Notes: generated by a model not told the origin, from the sequence alone. 64,000 nt of DNA from an uncultured Lentisphaerota bacterium (GCA_903896925.1 CAITZM010000076.1:28231-92230), one strand, 5' to 3'; shown: positions 29,092-37,618, counted from the stretch's first letter. Program-made: numbers and translations.

Positions 29092-29240
29092 GGCTGGTCG
29101 GGAAAGCAGAATTCCAAGACGGTTTTCTCCGCCTGCTCGCCGCGCTGGCCGGCGGGGTTTCGTCGACATCCAGATCCTTGTCCTTGCCCGGTCCGAACGG
29201 CCGTGCGGGGCGCTTGGAAACGACAGGTGGTGGCCGGAAA
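29092..29240 (-). repeat. Diverged copy of an internal segment of the next gene
   Basis: This segment aligns by eye to 28745-28895 inside the coiled-coil gene (shared CCTTGTC, GCCCGG, CCGAAC and GGGG-CTTGG blocks in the same order). It lies just upstream of that gene, in the same direction, and has no start of its own. It looks like a partial duplication decaying in the leader. Confidence 0.5.
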
Positions 29241-29287
29241 GGCTGTTTCCCCATGGCTCCTGAAAACAGCAGTTAGTTTGGTTGCTT

Positions 29288-29407
29288 CGGAGCGGCGGCA
29301 CTCCTGCCGCCGAAATAGCCACGCCTGCACCACGCCTTTTCACGCGCAGCAGAGGCAAGGCTCGCATGTGACGTTCTGGCTACGGCGGCAAGAGTGCCGC
29401 CGCTCCG
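29288..29407. repeat. Twin-ended element: inverted CGGCGGCA hairpins
   Basis: The left end has CGGAG then CGGCGGCA-CTCC-TGCCGCCG (29293-29312). The right end has CGGCGGCA-AGAG-TGCCGCCG (29383-29402) then CTCCG. The two ends are inverted copies, with about 70 bases between them that contain no gene. A related element is at 61212-61343. Confidence 0.65.
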
Positions 29408-29465
29408 GGTTGGTCCCGGATTGCATCGGCGTCATTCCGCCATACAGCCCCCACCGCTACGCAGC

Positions 29466-29501
29466 GTAAAAGAAAGAGGCGCAGCCTGTGCTGCGCCTCT
29501 T
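29466..29501 (-). terminator. Rho-independent terminator
   Basis: AAGAGGCGCAGC (29474-29485) and GCTGCGCCTCTT (29490-29501) form a perfect 12-bp stem with a 4-base loop. On the minus strand it is followed by TCTTTTACG. It lies 21 bases after the stop of the gene at 29522 and ends the four-gene minus-strand cluster. Confidence 0.85.
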
Positions 29502-29521
29502 CCACCGCGTACCGCCTCAGC

Positions 29522-30913
29522 TCACCGGCTCAGCTTGTAGGCCTCGAGCGTGGTGTAGTACTTCGCGAGCATGTTCGGCACTTCCCAGGCGGGGAGCTGG
29601 CCGGCGGCGAGATATTTGAGGTAGCGCTCGGTCACCTGCGCGAAGTGCGCCTCGTGGCCGACGTTGTACTTCTCCGGAATGCCGATCTGCCAGCCCGTGC
29701 CGACCGCGGCCTTCTGGGCCTCGATGCCGGGATAGGTGGCGGCGACCTGGGCCACACCGGCCTTCAGCGCCTGCTCAAAGGCGGCGGCGTCCGCGCCGGT
29801 CTTGTTCTCGACGTAGAGCGTGGCCTTGTAGTTCTGCTCCTTGCCCTGCCGGATGACGAGGTTGGCCTTGGTGCCGCGCATCATCGAGTAGTGCGTGTCC
29901 TTCGCGCCCTCCGGGGCCTGGAAGTTCCACATGACGGATACCTTGGCGTGCACGCCCTTGAGCGCATAGGTGAACTCTCCGTTGCAGCAGGGCGCGAGGT
30001 TGCCGTCGGCGCCGACGTCCTTCTTCAGGTAGTCGGGATAGCTGTCGAGCGCGGTCGCGCGTTTGAACTCGGCGGGCGTGATCTTGGTCGTCCAGCGGCG
30101 GGCCTTCAGGACGCTGATGTCCTTCTGCCAGTCGATGACCTGCTCCGGGAAGCACTCCCACTGCACGAGGTCCACGAGGTGCGTCGTCACGTCCACGATG
30201 GCCTCGCCCTGCTGCGCCACGTCGAAGAACCACGCCGGGCGCTTGAGCGGCTTGCCCGCGACTTCCTTGAAGTAGTGGTGGATGCTCTCCTTGGTGATCG
30301 CCGGCTCCTCCACGGAGCCCTTCTCCAGTTCGCCGAACACCGCCGGCAGGCGCGAGAGTTCCTTCTGCAGGACCGTCGTGATTTCGCTGCGCTCGGTCAT
30401 GATGTCATAGAGCAGCGTCTTCTTCTCGGCCGCGATCTTGAACGCCTGCTGCAGCGTCGCGAAATCCGCGGGGACGACCGCCATCGGCTTGTCGGCAAGG
30501 ACGTTGAAGCCCGCGACGACGGAATCGAGGACGTACTTCGCCTTCTTCGCGTTGTTGCCGGAGATGACGACGACGTTGCCCGCGCGCTCGGCGCACATCT
30601 TCTCGAGGAAGTCCGCGCCGGTGTAAACTTTCTCATCCCACTTCGTCGGATTTTCGGCGCGCGTGTTGAAGCTCTCGATGCGCGCAAGATGCCCCTGCAG
30701 ATCGTCGCCGCCCGGCGAATAGACGCGGACGACCGGGCTGACCTGCGGATACATGAGCTTCTGCACCAGCGACGCATGGAAATGCGCCGGATCGAGCGTC
30801 AGAATTTTCACCGTGGCCGCCTCCTTTTGCACCGGCTTGGCCTCTTCCTTATTCGTCGGCGAGCAGCCGCTCACGGCCGCTGCCATCAAACCCACGATCA
30901 GATATTTCGTCAT
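29522..30913 (-). CDS. Gfo/Idh/MocA-like oxidoreductase lipoprotein
   Basis: 463 residues. The lipoprotein signal MTKYLIVGLMAAAVSGC places acylated Cys at residue 17. A Rossmann-like N-terminal domain (ILTLDPAHFHASLVQKLMYP) and NVLADKPMAV, the position of the EKP motif of the family, are visible; the C-terminal half fits the putative oxidoreductase C-terminal domain found in Bacteroidota and Verrucomicrobia. The classical GxGxxG is replaced by LDPAHFHA, so NAD(P) binding is atypical or lost. Probably periplasmic sugar modification. It ends the cluster with the ThuA, glycosidase and Tat-Gfo genes. Confidence 0.8.
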   Translation of the reverse strand: MTKYLIVGLMAAAVSGCSPTNKEEAKPVQKEAATVKILTLDPAHFHASLVQKLMYPQVSPVVRVYSPGGDDLQGHLARIESFNTRAENPTKWDEKVYTGADFLEKMCAERAGNVVVISGNNAKKAKYVLDSVVAGFNVLADKPMAVVPADFATLQQAFKIAAEKKTLLYDIMTERSEITTVLQKELSRLPAVFGELEKGSVEEPAITKESIHHYFKEVAGKPLKRPAWFFDVAQQGEAIVDVTTHLVDLVQWECFPEQVIDWQKDISVLKARRWTTKITPAEFKRATALDSYPDYLKKDVGADGNLAPCCNGEFTYALKGVHAKVSVMWNFQAPEGAKDTHYSMMRGTKANLVIRQGKEQNYKATLYVENKTGADAAAFEQALKAGVAQVAATYPGIEAQKAAVGTGWQIGIPEKYNVGHEAHFAQVTERYLKYLAAGQLPAWEVPNMLAKYYTTLEAYKLSR

Positions 30914-31109
30914 GTTTCATCTCCTGTTTGAAATCCGTCCCAATAAAGACTTTGTTTCCCCGCGCGATCAGACCGCAAGACCCCTGCCGGCTGGTCCGGC
31001 AGGAATAAGTTCTACGGCAAGTACGCCATAACCACAGAACTTTCGCTCCGGCGGGACAAGCCCGCCAAGGGCGTCAGCACAAAGCATGGCCGGGAGCATC
31101 ACCTTCGGC

Positions 31110-32525
31110 TCACGCCTTCTGCTTCGCGAGCAGGTTGAAAACACCGTAGCCGGGACGCTCCGCGCGCCGCAGCATCGAATTCGCTTCGTCGTCGCCGATG
31201 AACTTCTCGGCCTTCGCGTCCCACTTCAGCGGGCGCTTGAGCTTCATCGCAATCCAGCCGATGGAGCAGGCGGCGAAGACGTGGTGGCCGTTGATCACCG
31301 GCGTGATCGGCTCCTTGCGCGACCGGATGCACTCGACCCAGTTCATGTGATGGTTCCGGCTGTTGTAGAGCTTGACCGTGGGTTCGCCGGCGATGAGCGC
31401 GGGCTTGCTCGCGTCAAGCGACTTCAGCGGCTTGCCGCCGCTGGTCGGATCGCTGGCGGTCATCTTGGCCGCACCGCGCGAAACGAAAATCCAGCCTTCG
31501 TCGCCAATAAACCGGACGCCGTTCGGGAACTTGTCGCTGACATTGACGATGACGTTGCCGGGATAGGTGTATTGCAGGCGATAGCCGAGATGCACGTTCC
31601 AGATTTTGTTCGTCGGAAATTCCGCCTCGCCCTCGACCTTTTCCGGGCCGCCCTCGACGATGCCGAGGCCCCAGTGCAGGATGTCGAAGTGGTGCGAGCC
31701 CCAGCCGGTGATCATGCCGAGCGTGTGGTCCTCGTTGCGCAGCCAGCCGGGACGGCTGCCGATATCCAGCTTGCCCTTGATCACCTTCTGCGAATGCACG
31801 CGCTGCTCGCAGTAGTAGACCTGCGGCGTGCTGCCGAGCCAGGCGTCGTAGTTGAGGTGCGCGGGCACGGGCTGCTCGGGCTCGTCGGCCTTCGTCTCGT
31901 CCTTCGGCAAACCGATTTCAACGTGCGTGACACGCCCGAGGCGGCCGCTACGGACGTATTCGCACGCCTTGCGGAACTGCTCCATCGAGTTCTTATCGCC
32001 CGCGGAGCGCTGCTGGCTGCCGATTTGGAGGATGCGACCGGCCTTGACGACCACATCGCAGCAGGCGCGGCTCTCGGCAACGGCCATCGCGAGGGGCTTC
32101 TGCAGCCAGATGTCCTTGCCCGCGAGCGCGGCGGCGGCGGCGGGCTCAGCGTGCTGATGGTCAGGCGTGCTGATGACGACGGCGTCCACGTCGGCGCGCG
32201 CCAAAATTTCCTTGTAGTCGCCGCACACCGCGATGTCCGGCACGGTCAGCTTGGCCTTCTTGTAGGCACCCTCAAGGTACTCCTTCGCGTAGGCGGCGCG
32301 ACGGGCATCGTAGTCGCAGACCGCCACGTAGTCGGCCAGCTTGGTGCCGACGACGCCGGGCATGTCCATCGTGAAGCCGATGCGGCCGCAACCGATCTGC
32401 GCCACGCGCAGGCGCTTGCTGGGCGCGTCGGCGCCGAGCACGCGGGCCGGGATGATCATCGGAAACGCCAGCGCGCTCGCGGCGGCGGCACCCAACTTCA
32501 TGAAGTCACGACGGTTTGTTTGCAT
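31110..32525 (-). CDS. Tat-exported Gfo/Idh/MocA oxidoreductase
   Basis: 471 residues. The twin-arginine signal NRRDFMKLGAAAASALAFPM ends near ALGAD. The Rossmann motif is VAQIGCGRIGFTMDM (GxGxxG) near residue 45, the family Lys motif WLQKPLA near 140, then a long alpha/beta domain with GMITGWGSHHFDILHW. Members use bound NAD(P)(H) to oxidise or epimerise sugars, often on a carbohydrate-degradation path; export by Tat agrees with cofactor loading before export. 196 bases separate it from the next Gfo gene. Substrate unknown. Confidence 0.9.
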   Translation of the reverse strand: MQTNRRDFMKLGAAAASALAFPMIIPARVLGADAPSKRLRVAQIGCGRIGFTMDMPGVVGTKLADYVAVCDYDARRAAYAKEYLEGAYKKAKLTVPDIAVCGDYKEILARADVDAVVISTPDHQHAEPAAAAALAGKDIWLQKPLAMAVAESRACCDVVVKAGRILQIGSQQRSAGDKNSMEQFRKACEYVRSGRLGRVTHVEIGLPKDETKADEPEQPVPAHLNYDAWLGSTPQVYYCEQRVHSQKVIKGKLDIGSRPGWLRNEDHTLGMITGWGSHHFDILHWGLGIVEGGPEKVEGEAEFPTNKIWNVHLGYRLQYTYPGNVIVNVSDKFPNGVRFIGDEGWIFVSRGAAKMTASDPTSGGKPLKSLDASKPALIAGEPTVKLYNSRNHHMNWVECIRSRKEPITPVINGHHVFAACSIGWIAMKLKRPLKWDAKAEKFIGDDEANSMLRRAERPGYGVFNLLAKQKA

Positions 32526-32573
32526 GGCACTGCTCCTGGTTCTGGTTGGCTTGAAAACGGATTTCCCTTGAGA

Positions 32574-34190
32574 TTATTGCGTCCCCGCGGCCGATTCGCG
32601 CACCGGAAAGCGATACACCCTGCCGCGCAGCAGGCGCGGCGTCGGGCCGAGGTTGACGCGATAACTCGCCTCGTCGCCGTTGAGCCGCCGGTCGGGCAGC
32701 CAGGTTCCGTCGCGGAAAGTGCCTTCTTCCAGCGAGAGCCACGCGGTGTGGCCCGGCAGGTCGCGCCGGGCCGCGAAGCGCAGGCTGGCATTCGCGCCGG
32801 CGATCACGAAGGTGTCCGGCGCGAGGGCGATGATGAGGCCCGCGCCGGGCTTGTCGCTGCCGTCCCCGCGATATTCGATGTCGGCGCGAAAGTCGCCGAT
32901 GTCGAACTCGGCGCGCGTCTCGCCTTTCGCTTGCAGGAAGCCGCGCAGGGTGTCGCGGCCCTGGTGCCGGGCGATAAGCGGCAACACATTGTTAAGCACC
33001 GCATAATATTCGCGCAACGCGTTGGTGGCGGAGAGCGCGTCGATGCCGAACGGCGAGAAGCCCAGCGCGTGATGCTGGCCGAGCGCGTAGAAGGCGCGGG
33101 CGCCGGCGCGTTCATCGGCGCGCGCTTCCGGGATGAACAGCGGGTTGCCGTTCTGCGTGTATTCGGCGCAGATGCCCTTGAAATCCTCGAGGTAGATGTC
33201 GGGCGCGAGCAGGTCGAGCGCCGGCGCGGCGGCGCGCCACACGTCCATCATGCGCGCGACCGGTCCGCCGCTCGGATATTTTCCCGGCGTCTGACCCGGC
33301 GACTGGACGAGCCACGCATTCGCATACATCGGCAGCGGATACTCCGCCTTGCCGGCCGCCGCGACGCGGCCGATGTAGCGCGCGATGTGCCACGCCTGAA
33401 AAACCTCGTCGGCGAGCGCGTCGTTGCCGAACACCTCGCTCCACGTGCCGGACTCGCGGCAGTTCGTCCGCGCCCACACGGCTTTCAAATCGGGGATCAG
33501 TGCGTCCTTGTGCGCGGCGAGATAGCTCATGAGCTCCGCCGGCACCTGCCCGGCAAACGCCGCCTCCGCGCGCGGGGAGTGATCGCGCGAAACCGGCATC
33601 ACGCCAGGCTCGTTCTCCACCTGCATCATCACCACGGTGTGTTTTTTGCCGTCCACTTCGCGCAGATGTTTCATCACGGCGGCGAAGGCCTGCGCGTCGG
33701 CTTGCACATTTGCTTCGGCGAACGCGGAGAGCTGCGTGGTGTTTTCGCCGGGCCGGTGGTGGCAGCGCGAAAACCGCGTCACGTTCGTCTTGACCCAGCC
33801 CGGCGCGTAGGCGCCGTCGCCGTTCTTCCACGTCGCGAACCAGATGAAGACCAGCTGGAGCTCGTGCTCCCGCGCCGCCTTGAGGAGGCCGTCCACAAGC
33901 GTGAAATCAAACCGGCCGTCCTCCGGCTCGACCAGCTCCCAGGAGAGGCTCGCGATGACGGTGTTGAGATTCAACGCCTGGAGCCGCGGCCAGACGGGCT
34001 TGAGATAGGCGAGGCTCGACGAGGAGGAGTTGTGCAACTCGCCCGCGAGCATCACGAACGGGGCGCCATCCACGACGAGCTGCTGCGCGGCGCCGGCCTT
34101 GCGGAGCTGGGGGATGTCCGCCGCCCAGCCACTGCCGGAGGCCAGCATCAGCACGAGACTCACGACGAAGATATGGCGGCGGAACAGCAT
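32574..34190 (-). CDS. Secreted beta-galactosidase-like glycosidase (DUF5597 type)
   Basis: 538 residues. The signal peptide MLFRRHIFVVSLVLMLASGS ends at GWAAD. A TIM-barrel of the GH35/GH42 clan follows: FVMLAGELHNSSSSSL near the start, the acid/base region VVMMQVENEPGVM near residue 190 (Asn-Glu pair) and the probable nucleophile in PLFIPEARAD near 355. The C-terminal beta domain fits DUF5597, which is joined to such enzymes. It likely removes beta-galactosyl residues from a glycan in the periplasm. It starts 4 bases after the ThuA stop and is followed by the Tat-Gfo gene, so the genes form one catabolic unit. Confidence 0.82.
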   Translation of the reverse strand: MLFRRHIFVVSLVLMLASGSGWAADIPQLRKAGAAQQLVVDGAPFVMLAGELHNSSSSSLAYLKPVWPRLQALNLNTVIASLSWELVEPEDGRFDFTLVDGLLKAAREHELQLVFIWFATWKNGDGAYAPGWVKTNVTRFSRCHHRPGENTTQLSAFAEANVQADAQAFAAVMKHLREVDGKKHTVVMMQVENEPGVMPVSRDHSPRAEAAFAGQVPAELMSYLAAHKDALIPDLKAVWARTNCRESGTWSEVFGNDALADEVFQAWHIARYIGRVAAAGKAEYPLPMYANAWLVQSPGQTPGKYPSGGPVARMMDVWRAAAPALDLLAPDIYLEDFKGICAEYTQNGNPLFIPEARADERAGARAFYALGQHHALGFSPFGIDALSATNALREYYAVLNNVLPLIARHQGRDTLRGFLQAKGETRAEFDIGDFRADIEYRGDGSDKPGAGLIIALAPDTFVIAGANASLRFAARRDLPGHTAWLSLEEGTFRDGTWLPDRRLNGDEASYRVNLGPTPRLLRGRVYRFPVRESAAGTQ

Positions 34191-34194
34191 GGCG

Positions 34195-34974
34195 TCAGGG
34201 TTTGGCGTCCAGCTTCATCGCCCACTGGATGCCGCCGAGCAGGTGCTTGCGGAAGAGCGGGTCGCTGTAATATTCCTTCTTGTGGCCGAGCGCGGTGTAA
34301 AAGCTGCGCGCGCCCTCGAACTCGTGGCACCATGCCAGCGGCACGCTGTCGGGGAGCGATTCGGCGATTTTTTTCGTTTTTTCTGGCAGCTTGAGCGCCT
34401 TGAAATTACCCGCGAGCAAAATATGCAGATCCTTGGGCTGCTCCTTGATGACGTAAAATTCATCCTCCCACGCCCACGTGTCGCCGGACAGGAAAGCCGT
34501 CGCCGGATGCTTCTTGTCCAGGATGTTGATGGTGAATTTCTGGAGCGGCGGATGGAAGCCGAACGTCCCGCCGATGAGCTGCCAGAACCACGGCCACTTG
34601 CGCTCGCTGCCCGTCGCCGAGTGGATGCCGACGAAGCCGCCGCCGTTGTGGATATACTTTTGGAACGCCGCCTTCTGCTCTTCGGTGTCAAACGCGGCGT
34701 TGTTGGAATTGTCGAAAATCACCACGCGGTATTTCTTCAGGTTGTCGTCGGTGAACACCTTGGGATCGTCGGCGACATCCATCGCGATGCGGTTCTCCCG
34801 GCCGAGCTCCTCCAGCGCCTTGACGCTGGCGGCGATGTTGTCGTGCACGAAGCCTTTTTTGCCGTCGGCGGTCAGGCCGTTGCGCGTGTAGATCAGCGCG
34901 CACGGCGTCTCCGCCCGCGCCAGCAGACCGCCCAGCACCAGCACCGCCAGCAAACCCGTCATCCATTTTTGCAT
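34195..34974 (-). CDS. Secreted ThuA-domain protein
   Basis: 259 residues from ATG 34974. The signal peptide [20 protein letters not shown] ends at AE. The ThuA (glutamine-amidotransferase-like) fold shows as ALIYTRNGLTADGKKGFVHD, YRVVIFDNSNNAAFDTEEQK, GGGFVGIHSATGSE near residue 120, and PLAWCHEFEGARSFYTALGH near the end. ThuA proteins accompany sugar oxidoreductases; the biochemical role is uncertain. It is first in the four-gene cluster. Upstream reading would run into the heptamer repeats at 35072-35110, so that extension is rejected. Confidence 0.85.
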   Translation of the reverse strand: MQKWMTGLLAVLVLGGLLARAETPCALIYTRNGLTADGKKGFVHDNIAASVKALEELGRENRIAMDVADDPKVFTDDNLKKYRVVIFDNSNNAAFDTEEQKAAFQKYIHNGGGFVGIHSATGSERKWPWFWQLIGGTFGFHPPLQKFTINILDKKHPATAFLSGDTWAWEDEFYVIKEQPKDLHILLAGNFKALKLPEKTKKIAESLPDSVPLAWCHEFEGARSFYTALGHKKEYYSDPLFRKHLLGGIQWAMKLDAKP

Positions 34975-35071
34975 CGCGTATCTCCGTGTTGGAAATGTGG
35001 CGCGCAGTATGCAAACCGCGCCGCGGCGTGTCACGGACAAAAACGCGCGCCGGCGGCAGAGACCGGGAGCA

Positions 35072-35110
35072 CGAACATCGAACAACGAACATCCAACGTC
35101 GAACATCGAG
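35072..35110 (-). repeat. Heptamer tandem array, CGAACAT type
   Basis: Five units of seven bases: CGAACAT, CGAACAA, CGAACAT, CCAACGT, CGAACAT, then CGAG. The same unit forms arrays at 41755-41796 and, inverted, at 41901-41963. Confidence 0.75.
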
Positions 35111-35265
35111 AGCCGGAAAATCCTGCTGAACCCCAGCCGGGGCGTTTCCCGAGGGCGGGGCTTCCAGCCCGCGAACCCGACTCAACCACGACACCAGCAA
35201 ACGGTTTCGCGCCAAGCGTAATCGGTACGCCGCATGAAAAGCCTGGCGGATGGCTCGCGACAAAA

Positions 35266-35289
35266 CCTCACGCGGAGCGTGAGGACTAC
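35266..35289 (-). repeat. GTAGT-headed hairpin
   Basis: CCTCACGC-GGA-GCGTGAGG followed by ACTAC. It differs from 25934-25957 by a compensated change in both arms (CTCT/AGAG to CTCA/TGAG). Confidence 0.7.
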
Positions 35290-35371
35290 TATTCGGACGC
35301 AACCGGCATCCGTTGTGCTGGACTACCGCACACAGCACACTTTCGCCGTGCGGCATCTCCCGGCAGCCCTT

Positions 35372-35395
35372 TCTCACACCTGTACAGGTGTGAGA
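35372..35395. repeat. Perfect 24-bp palindrome
   Basis: TCTCACACCTGT and ACAGGTGTGAGA form a perfect palindrome without a loop, 130 bases upstream of tpx. It could be an operator or another repeat word; no second copy was found in the window. The rest of 34975-35524 holds other short hairpins and no gene. Confidence 0.5.
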
Positions 35396-35524
35396 ATAAA
35401 CACGGCCGGTGGGGGCGCAAGGCTTTGGGGCGTCCTATGCGGAGGCCGGCCGGTCTGAAACCGTTCCGCCGGGTTGCATTCCGGCGGCCATGCGGTAGCA
35501 TCTGTCCGAAATGGAGACACCACT

Positions 35525-36031
35525 ATGAACTCAGTGACACTCAAAGGTCAGCCCCTGCAGATCCGCGGAGCACTTCCCCAGCCGGGCGCCAGCGCGCCGC
35601 AGTTCACCTTGACCAGCCAGAGTCTGGCCGACGTGACTCTGAACCACTTCGCGGGCAAGAAGAAGATCCTCAACATCGTGCCCAGCCTCGACACCAGCGT
35701 CTGCGCCATCTCGGCCCGCAAGTTCAACACGGCCGTCGCCGGGATGACCGGCGTCGCCCTGCTCAACATCTCCATGGACCTGCCGTTCGCGCAGAAACGC
35801 TTTTGCGAGAGCGAGCGGCTGGAAAACATCACCGCCCTCTCCGCCTTCCGCTATCCGCTCTTCGGCGTGGACTACGGCGTGCAGATCGCCGACGGCCCGC
35901 TGGCCGGCCTGCTCGCGCGCGCCGTGATCGTGCTCGACGAGCATAACGTGGTCCGCCACGTGCAGCTCGTCCCGGAAATCGGGCAGGAGCCCGATTACGA
36001 AGCCGCGCTCGCGGCCGTGCGCGGCGCCTGA
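35525..36031 (+). CDS. tpx: Thiol peroxidase Tpx (2-Cys peroxiredoxin)
   Basis: 168 residues, the standard Tpx length. The peroxidatic Cys is residue 60 in SLDTSVCAISARKFN and the resolving Cys residue 94 in QKRFCESERLEN, both at the spacing of Escherichia coli Tpx. FTLTSQSLADVTL near residue 30 and IVLDEHNVVRHVQLVPEI near 140 fit the family. It reduces hydrogen peroxide and alkyl peroxides with thioredoxin. Usually periplasm- or cytoplasm-located; no signal peptide is seen here. It stands alone, followed after 50 bases by the FmdB gene. Confidence 0.95.
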   Translation: MNSVTLKGQPLQIRGALPQPGASAPQFTLTSQSLADVTLNHFAGKKKILNIVPSLDTSVCAISARKFNTAVAGMTGVALLNISMDLPFAQKRFCESERLENITALSAFRYPLFGVDYGVQIADGPLAGLLARAVIVLDEHNVVRHVQLVPEIGQEPDYEAALAAVRGA

Positions 36032-36081
36032 GCCGCTGGCCACGGCCGGCCGGCTCTGCTGTAACATGGGCGGAACCATCT

Positions 36082-36573
36082 ATGCCGATCTATGAATACC
36101 AATGCGCCTCGTGCGGGCGTGTGCTGAACTTTCTGGTGCGCAGCACCGCCGGCCACAAGCCGCCGCCCTGCCCCAAGTGCGGCCACGCGAAGATGGAGCG
36201 CGTCCTCTCCCGCTTCGCCGCCATCAAGGGCGGGAAGAAAGCCGGCGCCGAGACACCCTCCCTCAACCATCCACCCTCTTCCATGCCGCCGTCCGACGGC
36301 GGCGCCGACCTCCCGCCCGGCATGGAGCGCCTGCTCTCCGAGGCGGAGGGGATGGACCAGAGCGACCCGCGCGCGATGGGGCACTTCATGCGCAAGATGG
36401 CCGCCGAAACCGGCGAACCGATGCCCGACGAGATGAACGAGGTCGTCCGCCGCCTGGAAGCCGGCGAAGATCCGGAAAAGATCGAGGACCAGCTGGGCGA
36501 CGGGTTCGGCGCGGATGAGGATGGCGGCCACGGGGCACGCGGCGGCGCCGACAACACACTCTATGAGGCCTGA
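36082..36573 (+). CDS. FmdB-type zinc-ribbon protein with extended tail
   Basis: 163 residues. The first 50 carry the FmdB/regulatory zinc ribbon: MPIYEYQCASCGRVLNFLVR, then PPCPKCGHAKMERVLS, giving four Cys. Proteins of this family are usually 60-110 residues; here an acidic tail continues (MERLLSEAEGMDQSDPRAMG, MRKMAAETGEPMPDEMNEVV, LEAGEDPEKIEDQLGDGFG). The joint (residues 61-69, 36262-36289) is encoded by a heptamer-like tract similar to intergenic arrays, as if a repeat were captured in the frame. Function unknown; the tail motif E..GEDPEKIE is seen in other long FmdB proteins. Confidence 0.85.
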   Translation: MPIYEYQCASCGRVLNFLVRSTAGHKPPPCPKCGHAKMERVLSRFAAIKGGKKAGAETPSLNHPPSSMPPSDGGADLPPGMERLLSEAEGMDQSDPRAMGHFMRKMAAETGEPMPDEMNEVVRRLEAGEDPEKIEDQLGDGFGADEDGGHGARGGADNTLYEA

Positions 36574-36737
36574 GCCGGCTGCCCGCTCCTGCTACTCGCC
36601 CGACCGCGCGTCATCGCGCCCTTGCAGGTGAGCATCACCGCAGAGCTCCTGCTCGGAAGTTCCAAGCTTGAGGCGGGCAAGCCTCGCCCTGCCGGCCCCT
36701 TCGTTGCCTTCTGTTCAAATCTTCTTCCGCGGCGACT

Positions 36738-37616
36738 TTACTTGTGCTCGGCGACGAGCTGACGCAGGAAGGCGTGCAAGTCCTTGGCGAGATCCTTGCG
36801 CTTGAGCGCGTAGATGATGTTCGTGCGCAGGAAGTCGAGCTTGTTGCCGATGTCGTACCGCGTGCCCTCGAAGCGCAGGCCGTACATCGCGCGGTCGCGC
36901 ACCATCAGGCGCATGGCGTCGGTGATCTGGATCTCGCCGTTCTTGCCGGGCGTGGTCTTCTCGATGTAATCGAAAATTTCCGGGGTGAAGACATACCGGC
37001 CGGCGATGGCGAGGTTGCTCGGCGCCTCGGCGACGCTCGGCTTCTCGACGAAATCCTCGACCAGGTAGAGGCCGTCCTGCATGCGCGTGCCCTTGATGAC
37101 GCCATAGCGGCTGACCTTCTCGCGAGGGACCTCTTCCAGCGCACACACCGATTCGTGGTAGCGCTCGTACCCGGCGAGCAGCTGCTTCGTCACCGGCGTC
37201 TTCGCGTCGATCAGGGTGTCGCCCAGCAGCACGGCGAACGGCTCGCGGCCCATGTGGTCCCGCCCGCAGAGGATCGCGTCGCCCAGGCCCCTGAGCTCCT
37301 TCTGCCAGACGAAGTGGATGTTGGCCATGCTGGAGATGTGGCGGATGGCCGCGAGGTCGCCGACCTTGCCCTTCTCCTCCAGCTCCTTCTCCAGCTCGAA
37401 GTTGCGGTCGAAGTGCTCCTCGATGGCGCGCTTGCTCTTGCCGATGACCATCAGGATGTCGCGGATGCCGGCGGCCACCGCCTCTTCGACCACGTACTGG
37501 ATGGTCGGCGTGTCCACGATGGGCAGCATCTCCTTGGGCTGCGACTTGGCTGCGGGTAGAAAGCGCGTGCCGAAGCCGGCCGCGGGAATGATCGCCTTGC
37601 GGATGGTGTTTTTCAT
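36738..37616 (-). CDS. galU: UTP-glucose-1-phosphate uridylyltransferase
   Basis: 292 residues, the GalU length. The nucleotide-binding start is KAIIPAAGFGTRFLPAAKSQ with PKEMLPIVDTPTIQYVVEEA; further blocks are GLGDAILCGRDHMGREPFAV, LGDTLIDAKTP and YGVIKGTRMQDGLYLVEDFV with VEKP. It makes UDP-glucose from UTP and glucose-1-phosphate, the product of Pgm. Its gene starts 2 bases after the stop of the GHMP kinase gene upstream, so both are co-transcribed and could act in sequence on a sugar-1-phosphate. Confidence 0.95.
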   Translation of the reverse strand: MKNTIRKAIIPAAGFGTRFLPAAKSQPKEMLPIVDTPTIQYVVEEAVAAGIRDILMVIGKSKRAIEEHFDRNFELEKELEEKGKVGDLAAIRHISSMANIHFVWQKELRGLGDAILCGRDHMGREPFAVLLGDTLIDAKTPVTKQLLAGYERYHESVCALEEVPREKVSRYGVIKGTRMQDGLYLVEDFVEKPSVAEAPSNLAIAGRYVFTPEIFDYIEKTTPGKNGEIQITDAMRLMVRDRAMYGLRFEGTRYDIGNKLDFLRTNIIYALKRKDLAKDLHAFLRQLVAEHK

Positions 37617-37618
37617 GG

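Noticed and set aside
29080..29254. Longer N-terminus for the coiled-coil exporter partner
   Set aside because: The stretch is a diverged copy of an internal segment, and the membrane helix after MKNAFF is a natural protein start.
31086..34394. Very long plus-strand open frame opposite the Gfo and glycosidase genes
   Set aside because: It is the complement of real genes with signal peptides and active-site motifs. High GC removes stop codons from shadow frames; its product is rich in Arg, His and Val with no domain.
34975..35106. Upstream extension of the ThuA protein
   Set aside because: It would translate the CGAACAT heptamers (MFDVGCSLFDV) and bury the signal peptide.
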